A DNA stretch of 64,000 nt from positions 228,180 to 292,179 of the forward strand of contig JAITLV010000126.1 of assembly GCA_031277685.1 (NCBI GenBank), given 5' to 3'. The notes beneath the pieces were generated by a model that searched no databases, was not told where the DNA came from, and saw nothing but the letters and a program-made list of their open reading frames with translations. Both the position numbers and the translations under genes were made by a program. Below are positions 18,233 through 26,185 of the stretch, one piece after another; the first letter of the stretch is position 1; every line of letters begins with the position of its first letter. Source of the DNA: Sphingobacterium sp. (lineage in GTDB: Bacteria; Bacteroidota; Bacteroidia; Sphingobacteriales; Sphingobacteriaceae).

Positions 18233-19756
18233 ATGAAAAAGCCCCTATCCCTTACGATCCTCCTTTCTTCAAGTCTGGCGATGACACTTCCCCTGACTTC
18301 AATGGCACAAAAACTGAGTAAGCCTAATGTCATCTATATTTATGCCGATGATCTTGGCTTTGGCGATCTGAGTAGCTATGGTGCCAAACAGATCGAAACT
18401 CCAAACCTCGATAAATTGGCTCATAGTGGTACACGTTTTACCAATGCGCACAGTACTTCTGCGACTTGTACCCCATCCCGTTTTGCTTTAATGACTGGTA
18501 CCTATCCCTGGCGCCAGGACGGAACGGGTATACTTCCTGGGGATGCGAAACTGATTGTACCAACGGACAAAATTACCTTGCCAAAAGTATTTAAAAACGC
18601 CGGGTATGCAACAGCAATCGTTGGCAAATGGCATATGGGTCTAGGCAACGAAGTCAAAAAAGACTGGAATGCCGCCATCAAGCCCGGCCCCAATGATGTA
18701 GGTTTTGATTACTCCTTTATCTTTCCTGCGACAGCCGATCGTGTTCCAACAGTATTTTTAGAGAATGATCAGGTTGTTGCAACTGAAGCAAATGATCCCA
18801 TCCTTGTCGATTACGAAAAAAAGATCGGTAATGACCCTACGGGTAAGGAACATCCCGAGTTGCTCAAAATGCAGTCCTCGCCTGGACAAGGACATAACCA
18901 GACCATTATCAATGGAATCGGAAGAATTGGCTACATGAGCGGCGGTACTCGTGCTCGCTGGGTAGACGAAGAGGTTTCCACAACCTTTCTACATAAAGCT
19001 CAGGATTTTATTTCACAACATCAGGACAAACCCTTCTTCCTTTATTTCTGCCTGACAGAACCACATGTACCACGTATGCCTGCGACTCAATTTAAAGGAA
19101 AAAGTAAACTTGGCTACCGTGGTGATGCAATCCTCCAGCTGGATTGGACTGTTGGACAAATTCAACAGCAATTACAACTACTGGGAATGGACAAAAACAC
19201 CATTATTATTTTCAGTAGTGACAACGGCCCCGTATTGGATGATGGGTATGTAGATGGCACTGTGGCTCAACTCAATGGACATCAACCAGCAGGACCGCTT
19301 AGAGGTGGTAAATATAGCATCTTTGAAGGTGGCACACGTGTTCCCTTTATTGTTAGTGGAAATGGCGTCGCTAAAGGCAAGGTTTCCAATGCACTGATCA
19401 GCCAAATGGATCTATTGGCAACAAGCGCCCAGTTAGTAGGTGTAAAATTAAAAGCTGACGAAGCTAAAGACAGTAAGGCTTTATTAAAAACCTTAACCGG
19501 TGAAGATCCAAAAGGGCGCAGCTCCATGATCCAACATGCTTACACCTTAGCGATTGTTAAGGATGACTGGAAATATATCGCACCCAACAACGGTACCCCT
19601 TATATGAAACTAACCGACACCGAAACAGGAAATCTCCCCGAGGATCAATTGTATGACCTTAAAAATGATATTGGTGAGAAAAACAACGTAGCTTCTAAAT
19701 ATCCTGAAAAAGTAGCCGAATTGAAGCAATTATTGGAAGGAGAACGAAAAAAATGA
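18233..19756 (+). CDS. Secreted sulfatase (formylglycine type)
   Basis: 507 residues from ATG 18233; an in-frame ATG at 18224 would only add MQN. The signal peptide (1-25) ends TSMAQ. The alkaline-phosphatase-superfamily fold shows metal ligands D39/D40 in YADDLGFGD, the formylglycine site C79 in CTPSR, and a downstream SSDNGP metal motif with GGKYSIFEGGTRVP. The Cys must be oxidised by a formylglycine-generating enzyme, not encoded in this window. It hydrolyses a sulfate ester, presumably on the glycan taken up by the adjacent SusCD. Its stop overlaps the start of the next sulfatase by 4 bases. The exact S1 subfamily cannot be assigned by eye. Confidence 0.95.
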   Translation: MKKPLSLTILLSSSLAMTLPLTSMAQKLSKPNVIYIYADDLGFGDLSSYGAKQIETPNLDKLAHSGTRFTNAHSTSATCTPSRFALMTGTYPWRQDGTGILPGDAKLIVPTDKITLPKVFKNAGYATAIVGKWHMGLGNEVKKDWNAAIKPGPNDVGFDYSFIFPATADRVPTVFLENDQVVATEANDPILVDYEKKIGNDPTGKEHPELLKMQSSPGQGHNQTIINGIGRIGYMSGGTRARWVDEEVSTTFLHKAQDFISQHQDKPFFLYFCLTEPHVPRMPATQFKGKSKLGYRGDAILQLDWTVGQIQQQLQLLGMDKNTIIIFSSDNGPVLDDGYVDGTVAQLNGHQPAGPLRGGKYSIFEGGTRVPFIVSGNGVAKGKVSNALISQMDLLATSAQLVGVKLKADEAKDSKALLKTLTGEDPKGRSSMIQHAYTLAIVKDDWKYIAPNNGTPYMKLTDTETGNLPEDQLYDLKNDIGEKNNVASKYPEKVAELKQLLEGERKK

Positions 19757-21243
19757 AAAAGCAGGTAGGACTTGCCCTCATCCTATTGGGATGGGGGACT
19801 CTCTTTGCACAACAAAAGCAAATGCGTAAAAGGCTGCCCAATATCATATTTTTCTATGCCGATGACTTGGGCTATGCGGAGACAGAACCATATGGACAAA
19901 AGTTGATCAAAACCCCCAACCTACAAACACTCGCGCAGGAAGGACTTCGTTTTATCAACCACTACACCAGTACTCCTGTCTGCGCCCCAGCACGCTGCAT
20001 GTTATTAACGGGTAAACATGGTGGTCAATCTTATATCCGGGGAAATTACGAATTAGGTGGATTTGCCGATAGCCTGGAAGCTGGACAAATGCCATTACCC
20101 GAAGGAACCTTTACTATGGCTCACCTACTGAAAAAAGCTGGCTATCACACTGGAGCTATCGGAAAATGGGGCCTCGGCATGCAAAATACAACAGGTAGTC
20201 CCAATAAACAGGGCTTCGATTATTTCTTTGGTTACCTGGATCAAAAGCAGGCCCATAATTACTACCCGAGTCACCTCTGGGAAAACGATAAAAAATACCC
20301 CCTGCAAAATCAGGAAAAATTCGTACATACACCACTCGATTCCACCAAAGCCACGACCAAAGACTTTGAACAGTTCAGCGGTAAACAGTATGCTCCAGAA
20401 ATCATGACCGATAAAGCTTTGTCATTTATTGACAAGAACCGAAATCATCCTTTCTTCCTGTATTTACCTTATACGTTGCCCCATCTTTCTTTGCAGGTAC
20501 CACAGGAATATGTGGACCGCTATAAGGATCTCTTCCACGATCACCCCTACTATGGACAGGATGGCTATACCGCAACACGGTACCCAAGAGCTACCTACGC
20601 CGGTATGATTACCTATCTGGATGATCAAGTGGGCCTGATCATGAAACATATCAAATCTCTGGGTCTGGATGACAATACGATCATACTGTTCTCCAGCGAT
20701 AATGGTACAGGCTTTAACGGCGGTATTGATTACCGTTTTTTTAAAAGTGTCGATTCACTTAGAGGGCTAAAAATGGATGTTTTTGAAGGTGGTATCAAAG
20801 TTCCTCTGATTGTCCGCTGGCCCAAAACCATTAAAGCCAATACCCAAACAGACCTCATATCAGCACAATATGATCTAATGGCAACCTTTGGACAATTAGT
20901 CGGACAAGACCCAGGCAATACCAACGGATTGTCCCTACTTCCTACCTGGCTTGGCCAAAAGAACCAGCAAAGCCATCCCTATCTTTACTTTGAATATCCC
21001 GAAAAGGGTGGTCAGGTAGCCATACGCGAAGGACAATGGAAAGCGGTCAAATTGGATCTAAAAAATAATGCCAAAGCTAAATGGCAATTGTACAATCTGC
21101 AAACAGATCCCTGGGAAGAGGAAAATGTTGCCGATAAACACCCCGAATTACTTCCTCATTTTGATGAAATTGTCAAGACTGAACATCGTCCGGCGCATAT
21201 AAAAGAATGGGAGATTATAGATAATAAGCTGGTAAAAAAATAA
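19753..21243 (+). CDS. Secreted sulfatase (formylglycine type), second of the pair
   Basis: 496 residues with a signal peptide (1-20, ending LFAQ). Metal ligands D37/D38 lie in YADDLGYAE, the formylglycine site is C77 in CAPAR, and a C-terminal metal motif SSDNGTGFNGG is followed by KMDVFEGGIKVPLIVRW. It starts within the stop codon of the preceding sulfatase (ATGA overlap), so the two are coupled. The two proteins are similar in plan but clearly diverged, so they probably remove sulfate from different positions or sugars. A perfect terminator 31 bases downstream ends the operon. Confidence 0.95.
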   Translation: MKKQVGLALILLGWGTLFAQQKQMRKRLPNIIFFYADDLGYAETEPYGQKLIKTPNLQTLAQEGLRFINHYTSTPVCAPARCMLLTGKHGGQSYIRGNYELGGFADSLEAGQMPLPEGTFTMAHLLKKAGYHTGAIGKWGLGMQNTTGSPNKQGFDYFFGYLDQKQAHNYYPSHLWENDKKYPLQNQEKFVHTPLDSTKATTKDFEQFSGKQYAPEIMTDKALSFIDKNRNHPFFLYLPYTLPHLSLQVPQEYVDRYKDLFHDHPYYGQDGYTATRYPRATYAGMITYLDDQVGLIMKHIKSLGLDDNTIILFSSDNGTGFNGGIDYRFFKSVDSLRGLKMDVFEGGIKVPLIVRWPKTIKANTQTDLISAQYDLMATFGQLVGQDPGNTNGLSLLPTWLGQKNQQSHPYLYFEYPEKGGQVAIREGQWKAVKLDLKNNAKAKWQLYNLQTDPWEEENVADKHPELLPHFDEIVKTEHRPAHIKEWEIIDNKLVKK

Positions 21244-21274
21244 ATCTTATCCAGACTCATTTCGGTATCTGCTT

Positions 21275-21320
21275 AAAAACTTGGGTTGTCATGCTTGAAA
21301 ACATAACAACCCAAGTTTTT
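21275..21320 (+). terminator. Intrinsic terminator closing the PUL operon
   Basis: AAAAACTTGGGTTGT (21275-21289) pairs perfectly with ACAACCCAAGTTTTT (21306-21320), a 15-base stem whose right arm ends in five T. It ends the susCD-sulfatase unit before the sigma factor gene. Confidence 0.9.
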
Positions 21321-21450
21321 TATGTAACTTCGTTCCTAGCATCTGCGCCGGGAATTTGACTTGTATATATCCTACTGCATAACATTACATACCTTGCGAT
21401 AGTCATTAGTTCCGACTTGGGGCAATAATAGAAATATCGATAACCAAAAA

Positions 21451-22044
21451 ATGCTTCAACTAGAGTCGCATATTAACGCTTTAAAAGAAGGGCATGAAAA
21501 TGCACTATACTTTTTCATGGATCATTTTGGTCACGCGTTACGTTACTTTGCCTTCTCCTATTTACGCAGTAAAACTGATGCCGAAGAAATTGTCTCTGAT
21601 ATATTTGTCAAGCTCTGGAATAACAGGCAAAAAGTAGACAACTATGAAAGCCTCAAAGCATTTTTGTACATCGCCACAAAGAATGCCTGCATTGATATGA
21701 AAAGATCAACTCGATTCAAAATGCAAACCGAAGAATTGGATATCCTGCAGAATCTATCCATTCCGGAAGACGACATTCTAAAAAAAATATTTAGGACAGA
21801 ATTGACTGAATTATTGCTGATCGAAATAGATAAGCTGCCCAGGCAACAAGCTGAAATAAGTAAATTAAGTTTTCTGGAAGGTTGGAATACCGAAGAAATC
21901 TGTCAGGCGCTAGACACCACGCCTTCTAATGTCTATTACGCACGCTCGAAAGCACTTCTCGCATTAAAAGAACGTTTCAAGTCCAAAAATTTTGAATACC
22001 TTCTTTTGATTTCAATGTCTATTATACATGTCTTCAAAAACTGA
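21451..22044 (+). CDS. ECF-type RNA polymerase sigma factor
   Basis: 197 residues. Region 2 (about 20-85) has LRYFAFSYLRSKTDAEEIVSDIFVKLW, and region 4 (about 135-180) has LPRQQAEISKLSFLEGWNTEEICQAL with YYARSKALLALKERF. It belongs to the Bacteroidota sigma-70 group paired with FecR anti-sigma factors. Unusually, it lies behind a strong terminator at the far end of the sulfatase cluster, almost 9 kb from the fecR gene at 11711, yet is the only sigma factor in the window. Pairing with that FecR is an inference from proximity. A hydrophobic C-terminal tail (LLLISMSIIHVF) is common in this group. Confidence 0.93.
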   Translation: MLQLESHINALKEGHENALYFFMDHFGHALRYFAFSYLRSKTDAEEIVSDIFVKLWNNRQKVDNYESLKAFLYIATKNACIDMKRSTRFKMQTEELDILQNLSIPEDDILKKIFRTELTELLLIEIDKLPRQQAEISKLSFLEGWNTEEICQALDTTPSNVYYARSKALLALKERFKSKNFEYLLLISMSIIHVFKN

Positions 22045-22143
22045 CAACATCATCTAGCTATAGAAAATGGCATCTGGGGATAAAAAAAGAAGTATTATTG
22101 AAAGACAATCACTTGTAAAACAGGGGTTTATTTTTAAATAAAA

Positions 22144-22182
22144 AAAAGCTTAGCATTTGGTCGGGCGACCTGCTAAGCTTTT
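22144..22182 (+). terminator. Terminator after the sigma factor gene, with nested hairpin
   Basis: AAAAGCTTAGCA (22144-22155) pairs perfectly with TGCTAAGCTTTT (22171-22182). The loop itself contains a small GGTC/GACC hairpin (22159-22170). It lies about 100 bases after the sigma factor stop. Confidence 0.75.
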
Positions 22183-22502
22183 ATAAATACCTCTTTGTAA
22201 GAGGCAATCAACCTAAACCTATGACAAAGATAGTGCTTCAAATGATATAAACAAAAATTTTGTAATATTTTTTTTAAACTCCCATAAATTTGTTTTGACA
22301 CAGTCCATACAAAAGGAATAGTAAGTGTATAATATACACACAATCTTTTTGCTATTTCTTGCAGGAGCTTTTTTGTCATACCAAATCAAAGTAGTTTCTA
22401 TTACAGTATTTATCTCGGTCATGAATTATATTTACGATAGATTATTCTGTCATTCATGCGTCTATTTTATTGCTAAAAACACTGTTTCCTTTGATTATTT
22501 AG
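22183..22502. other. AT-rich intergenic region, nothing recognised
   Basis: About 320 bases before riboflavin synthase. It is very AT-rich, with short chance frames on both strands. No FMN riboswitch core (such as AGGGGCAGGGTGAAATTC) is present upstream of the riboflavin gene, and no other RNA was seen. Confidence 0.4.
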
Positions 22503-22510
22503 TAACTTTG
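22503..22510 (+). promoter_or_regulatory. Putative -7 element of the riboflavin synthase promoter
   Basis: TAACTTTG matches the Bacteroidota -7 consensus TAnnTTTG and lies 22 bases before the ATG at 22533. No TTTG occurs at the ideal -33 spacing, so support is partial. Confidence 0.45.
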
Positions 22511-22532
22511 ATACAATCAAAAATTTTATTGC

Positions 22533-23123
22533 ATGTTTACTGGAATCATAGAAACCTTAGGAAAAATAGAGCGTATTGAACATGAAAAAACCAATATCCA
22601 TTTTTATGTCAGTTCCCCTATCTCCAATGAATTTAAAATAGATCAGAGTGTCAGCCACAACGGTGTTTGCTTGACCGTTGTCGGACTGGATGATCAGGTG
22701 CACAAGGTGACAGCCATTGATGAAACCTTGCAAAAAACCAATCTGGCGCAATTAAAAATTGGCGATCTGGTTAATATTGAACGCTGTACATTAGCCGGGG
22801 GAAGATTTGATGGACATATTGTGCAGGGGCATGTTGATCAGACGGCAACCTGTGTGCAAAAGACCGACGAAAATGGTAGTTTTATTTTTACTTTTCAGTA
22901 TGATCCGTCCAAACAGAATATTACGGTAGAAAAGGGATCTATAACTGTTAATGGTATCAGCTTGACTGTTGTTGATTCTCAAGATGACCGTTTTTCGGTA
23001 GCGATTATTCCTTACACACTTGAACATACCAATCTGCAACAGGTAGAACCAGGTACAACAGTCAATCTCGAATTTGATATTATTGGAAAATACGTAACAA
23101 AAATTATGGCCATGCGAGGCTAA
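22533..23123 (+). CDS. ribE: Riboflavin synthase (alpha chain)
   Basis: 196 residues with the two homologous lumazine-binding halves. The N-terminal signature MFTGIIETLGKIE is diagnostic, and the second half begins around GRFDGHIVQGHVDQTA (about residue 90). It dismutates two 6,7-dimethyl-8-ribityllumazine molecules to riboflavin and a pyrimidine product, in the cytoplasm, as a homotrimer. Length is normal for the family. No other rib genes are in the window, so it is a lone gene, convergent with the ClC gene. Confidence 0.97.
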   Translation: MFTGIIETLGKIERIEHEKTNIHFYVSSPISNEFKIDQSVSHNGVCLTVVGLDDQVHKVTAIDETLQKTNLAQLKIGDLVNIERCTLAGGRFDGHIVQGHVDQTATCVQKTDENGSFIFTFQYDPSKQNITVEKGSITVNGISLTVVDSQDDRFSVAIIPYTLEHTNLQQVEPGTTVNLEFDIIGKYVTKIMAMRG

Positions 23124-23139
23124 TTCAAATGGAGCCTAT

Positions 23140-23174
23140 ACTTATGTGGATTTAGATATTAAGTCTACATAAGT
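23140..23174. terminator. Hairpin between convergent ribE and ClC genes
   Basis: ACTTATGTGGA (23140-23150) pairs with TCTACATAAGT (23164-23174) with one G-U pair. No clear T-tract follows on either strand. Its position between two convergent stops supports a termination role. Confidence 0.45.
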
Positions 23175-23213
23175 GTTTGGTGCCCGGAATCTACCCTATC
23201 GCAAAACATTATG

Positions 23214-25013
23214 CTATTCCAGGTAATGTCCCTGACGGATAAGCAATGCACGGTATTTATTAAATACACTCGATTTGGATACAAAGCCCATATATTTATT
23301 CTCATCCCCTAACACCGGCAATATCCACGTATCGTCCTTATTCATCTTGGCCATGACAATTTCCATATTCTCATTGATGCTTACAGTGTCATTTGGCTTC
23401 TGCGCCAATTTTTCGAAAGGAGTGTCCCCACCTTCAATTTCACCCAGTAATACAGAAAACAGAAACTCACTATAGAGCAGCCCCATAAATTTACCTTCAT
23501 AGCTCACCACCGGAAAAATATTCCGCTTGCTATGAATGATATCCGACTGTCGGCTTTTAGGTGTCTCATCGGGTCTCAAAATAACAAAATTGGTCTCCAG
23601 TACATACTTGATCCGCATCATACTCAAGACAGAACGGTCTTTATCCTCATAAGAAATAAGGTCACCCGATTCGGCCAGTACTTTTGTATAGATGGAGTGT
23701 TTTAGTATTGCCCGATTAATAAGGTAGGAAATTGAGCAAACTAACATGAGTGGTACCATCAAGGTATAACCTCCCGTTACCTCCGCAATTAAGAATATAC
23801 CGGTCAATGGCGCATGCATGATACCACTGAGTGCACCAGCCATTCCTGCAACGACAAAATTGGGTACGTTTAACTCGGCTATTCCAGTTAAGTTCACCCC
23901 ATAGGAAAAAGCAAAACCCAATAGCCCCCCCATGACTAGACTTGGTCCAAACACGCCGCCATTGCCACCTCCATTCAACGTAAACAAGGCCGCAAAAGAT
24001 TTTCCAAACAATGTCAAAATGGTATAGCCCAAAACCACCAATCCCATATCTTTGTAGTCAGAAAACAAGCTGTTTTTTACAATCGAATTGAACTGTCCAT
24101 TGAGAATCTGCTGGATCGTGATATACCCCTCACCATACAGTGCCGGAAATACAAAAATCATTATGCCCAAAGAAATTCCACTGACCCAAACTTTGTTATA
24201 TGGATTTTTTATTTTCGAAAACCACTTCCCTACACTACTGGATACACGAGCAAAATAGATCGTATAAAGACCTATCAATACAGCCAATAACAAATAAAAT
24301 AACAATGCTGATACCTGCCAATCCGAATTGAACGTGCTAAACAATGGCTCGCTATACAGTAACCGCGATACCACAGAAGCTAAGGCCGAAGAGATCAACA
24401 GCGGAATAAAAACCGGAATGGAGAATTCAGGGAGCAATATTTCAATCGCAAAAATCATTCCTGCCAAAGGACTGTTAAATGCTCCTGAAATTCCGGCCGC
24501 GGCCCCGCAAGCTAAGAGCATGGTCACCTCTTTATATTGCAGGCCAAAAAAACGAGCGATGTTCGAACCTATTGATGATCCACCCAGCGCAACCGGTGCT
24601 TCCAATCCGCAAGATCCGCCAAAGCCAACCGTAATCGCCGAAGTGACAACCTGCGAATAAATATTACTCGGATCCAATCGACTCCCCTTACGACTAATCG
24701 CATAGATAATGGGTGTAATACCATGCTCCATCTTCTTTCCCTTCAAAAATTTTCGAACGAAAAACACACTCAGCAATATCCCGATTAGCGGAAAAATCAA
24801 ATAAACCGAATACTTCACTTTCCAGTCAATATCATCCTGGATCGTGGCTGCAATAAAATGTGTGAGCCGTTTTAATACGGATGCCATCAGACCGCCAACA
24901 ATTCCCACTAAAAAAGCAAGGAGAATAATAAAGTTTCTATTTGAAACTTTTTTCATTCGCCACTGATTGATCTGATCTATCTTCTTAAAAAAACGTACAC
25001 TTAGATTTGCCAT
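23214..25013 (-). CDS. ClC-family chloride channel or H+/Cl- antiporter with tandem CBS domains
   Basis: 599 residues. About ten to twelve membrane helices span 25-440. The selectivity segments are EHGITP (near 95), GGSCGLEAP (near 133-141, whose Glu aligns with the gating Glu of GREGP) and GAFNSPLAG; a later GGNGGVFGPSLVMGG is the usual GxFxP region. Two C-terminal CBS domains occupy about 450-595. The gating Glu suggests an exchanger. It starts 6 bases after the oxyR stop on the same strand, so the two are very probably cotranscribed. Confidence 0.93.
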   Translation of the reverse strand: MANLSVRFFKKIDQINQWRMKKVSNRNFIILLAFLVGIVGGLMASVLKRLTHFIAATIQDDIDWKVKYSVYLIFPLIGILLSVFFVRKFLKGKKMEHGITPIIYAISRKGSRLDPSNIYSQVVTSAITVGFGGSCGLEAPVALGGSSIGSNIARFFGLQYKEVTMLLACGAAAGISGAFNSPLAGMIFAIEILLPEFSIPVFIPLLISSALASVVSRLLYSEPLFSTFNSDWQVSALLFYLLLAVLIGLYTIYFARVSSSVGKWFSKIKNPYNKVWVSGISLGIMIFVFPALYGEGYITIQQILNGQFNSIVKNSLFSDYKDMGLVVLGYTILTLFGKSFAALFTLNGGGNGGVFGPSLVMGGLLGFAFSYGVNLTGIAELNVPNFVVAGMAGALSGIMHAPLTGIFLIAEVTGGYTLMVPLMLVCSISYLINRAILKHSIYTKVLAESGDLISYEDKDRSVLSMMRIKYVLETNFVILRPDETPKSRQSDIIHSKRNIFPVVSYEGKFMGLLYSEFLFSVLLGEIEGGDTPFEKLAQKPNDTVSINENMEIVMAKMNKDDTWILPVLGDENKYMGFVSKSSVFNKYRALLIRQGHYLE

Positions 25014-25019
25014 GTCTTC

Positions 25020-25958
25020 TTATTGAAAGCTCAACACTTCCTTTTTCTTTTTTGTTTTGAATTTATCAGGCACCACTGCCAATATTTCTTTTTCCAATGC
25101 CTGAATAGCGTGTCGTTTGACATAATTCTGGGTAGTGACCAATGATATTTCACGTACAGGTTCCGGCGATTTAAAATAGCGGATCTTATCCAATTGTTCA
25201 TCCACATAGTCCGCAATAGAAAGTTCAGGTAAGATTGTTATGCCATCATTAATATCAACCATCCTTTTCAATGTTTCAACACTACCGGTATTATATTCAA
25301 ACCGTCCGGACAGATCTTGATTATGTTTATGATGACAGATATTAAGTACTTGCCCGCGCATACAATGTCCTTCATTGAGCAACCATAATTTATCATCGGC
25401 AATATCATCCCCACCCAGTACCTTCTTGGAAAATAAGGGGCTATTTTCAGAGACATAGGCGACAAAGTTTTCATAAAACAAAGGTGACTCCAATATTCCT
25501 GGGTCGTTTAACGGGGTCGATAATACGCCACAATCCAATAGACCGACTTTCAGTTCATGAACGATACGTTCGGTTGTATACTCCCAAATCTGCAACTGCA
25601 GTTTTGGATACTTCTCCATAAAAGTCGTCAAAACATTCGGCAACAAATAAGGGGCTATTGTTGGGATCACACCAACTTTTAGTGTTCCCTCTATCTCCCC
25701 TTTTTTATCCTGTACAATTTCATTGATCTTCCTACTTTCGGTCAGCACCAATCTGGCCTGGAGAATAATCTTCTCTCCGATTTCGGTAGGGACAACAGGC
25801 TGCCGGCTCCGGTCAAAGATTTTCGCCCCCAGCGATTCCTCCAGTTTCTGTATCTGCATACTCAAAGTCGGCTGCGTCACAAAGCACTTTTCAGCAGCAG
25901 CAACAAAACTACGGTAGGTATCAACAGCAATGATATATTCCAATTGGATTAAGGTCAT
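25020..25958 (-). CDS. oxyR: OxyR, LysR-type hydrogen-peroxide sensor
   Basis: The ATG at 25958 (MTLIQLEYI) is chosen because it gives the standard LysR N-terminus; upstream in-frame codons lie in the promoter region. The 312-residue product has the LysR helix-turn-helix (1-60; FVAAAEKCFVTQPTLSMQIQKLE) and a periplasmic-binding-like effector domain. Cysteines C199 and C208 in GHCMRGQVLNIC have the same spacing and even the same numbers as the redox pair of E. coli OxyR, so this is a true peroxide sensor. Target genes may include dps at 44172. The ClC gene follows 6 bases downstream. Confidence 0.95.
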   Translation of the reverse strand: MTLIQLEYIIAVDTYRSFVAAAEKCFVTQPTLSMQIQKLEESLGAKIFDRSRQPVVPTEIGEKIILQARLVLTESRKINEIVQDKKGEIEGTLKVGVIPTIAPYLLPNVLTTFMEKYPKLQLQIWEYTTERIVHELKVGLLDCGVLSTPLNDPGILESPLFYENFVAYVSENSPLFSKKVLGGDDIADDKLWLLNEGHCMRGQVLNICHHKHNQDLSGRFEYNTGSVETLKRMVDINDGITILPELSIADYVDEQLDKIRYFKSPEPVREISLVTTQNYVKRHAIQALEKEILAVVPDKFKTKKKKEVLSFQ

Positions 25959-26145
25959 GTTAAAATCTTTAAAGTGCAAAACTACGAATACTCCAGTAAA
26001 ACAAGGGCAAATACACAATATTTTAAGCCGGAAGTATTGCTTCTGCTCATGTATAATACAATAAATACCTTGCCAAAAAGCTGCAATTGATCCGCTCTTG
26101 TGACAATAGTTGACAGAAAAGTCGAATTGATCAAAAAGCTTTTCT

Positions 26146-26153
26146 TAAATTTG
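26146..26153 (+). promoter_or_regulatory. Putative -7 element for the S46 peptidase gene
   Basis: TAAATTTG fits TAnnTTTG and lies 32 bases before the ATG at 26186. No TTTG -33 box stands at the usual distance. Confidence 0.45.
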
Positions 26154-26185
26154 GAGATTTACAACAGTTGACATTTAAAAATCCC

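Noticed and set aside
22067..22141. A 24-codon ORF ending just before the terminator at 22144
   Set aside because: Too short, Lys-rich and unsupported by any promoter or family pattern; more likely the untranslated tail of the sigma factor mRNA.
22183..22532. FMN riboswitch upstream of riboflavin synthase
   Set aside because: The conserved AGGGGCAGGGTGAAATTC and later FMN-element motifs are absent and the leader after the putative -7 box is very short.
25959..26018. N-terminal extension of OxyR by 20 residues
   Set aside because: The extra residues are Cys/Phe-rich with no similarity to LysR regulators; MTLIQLEYI at 25958 is the family's normal start.
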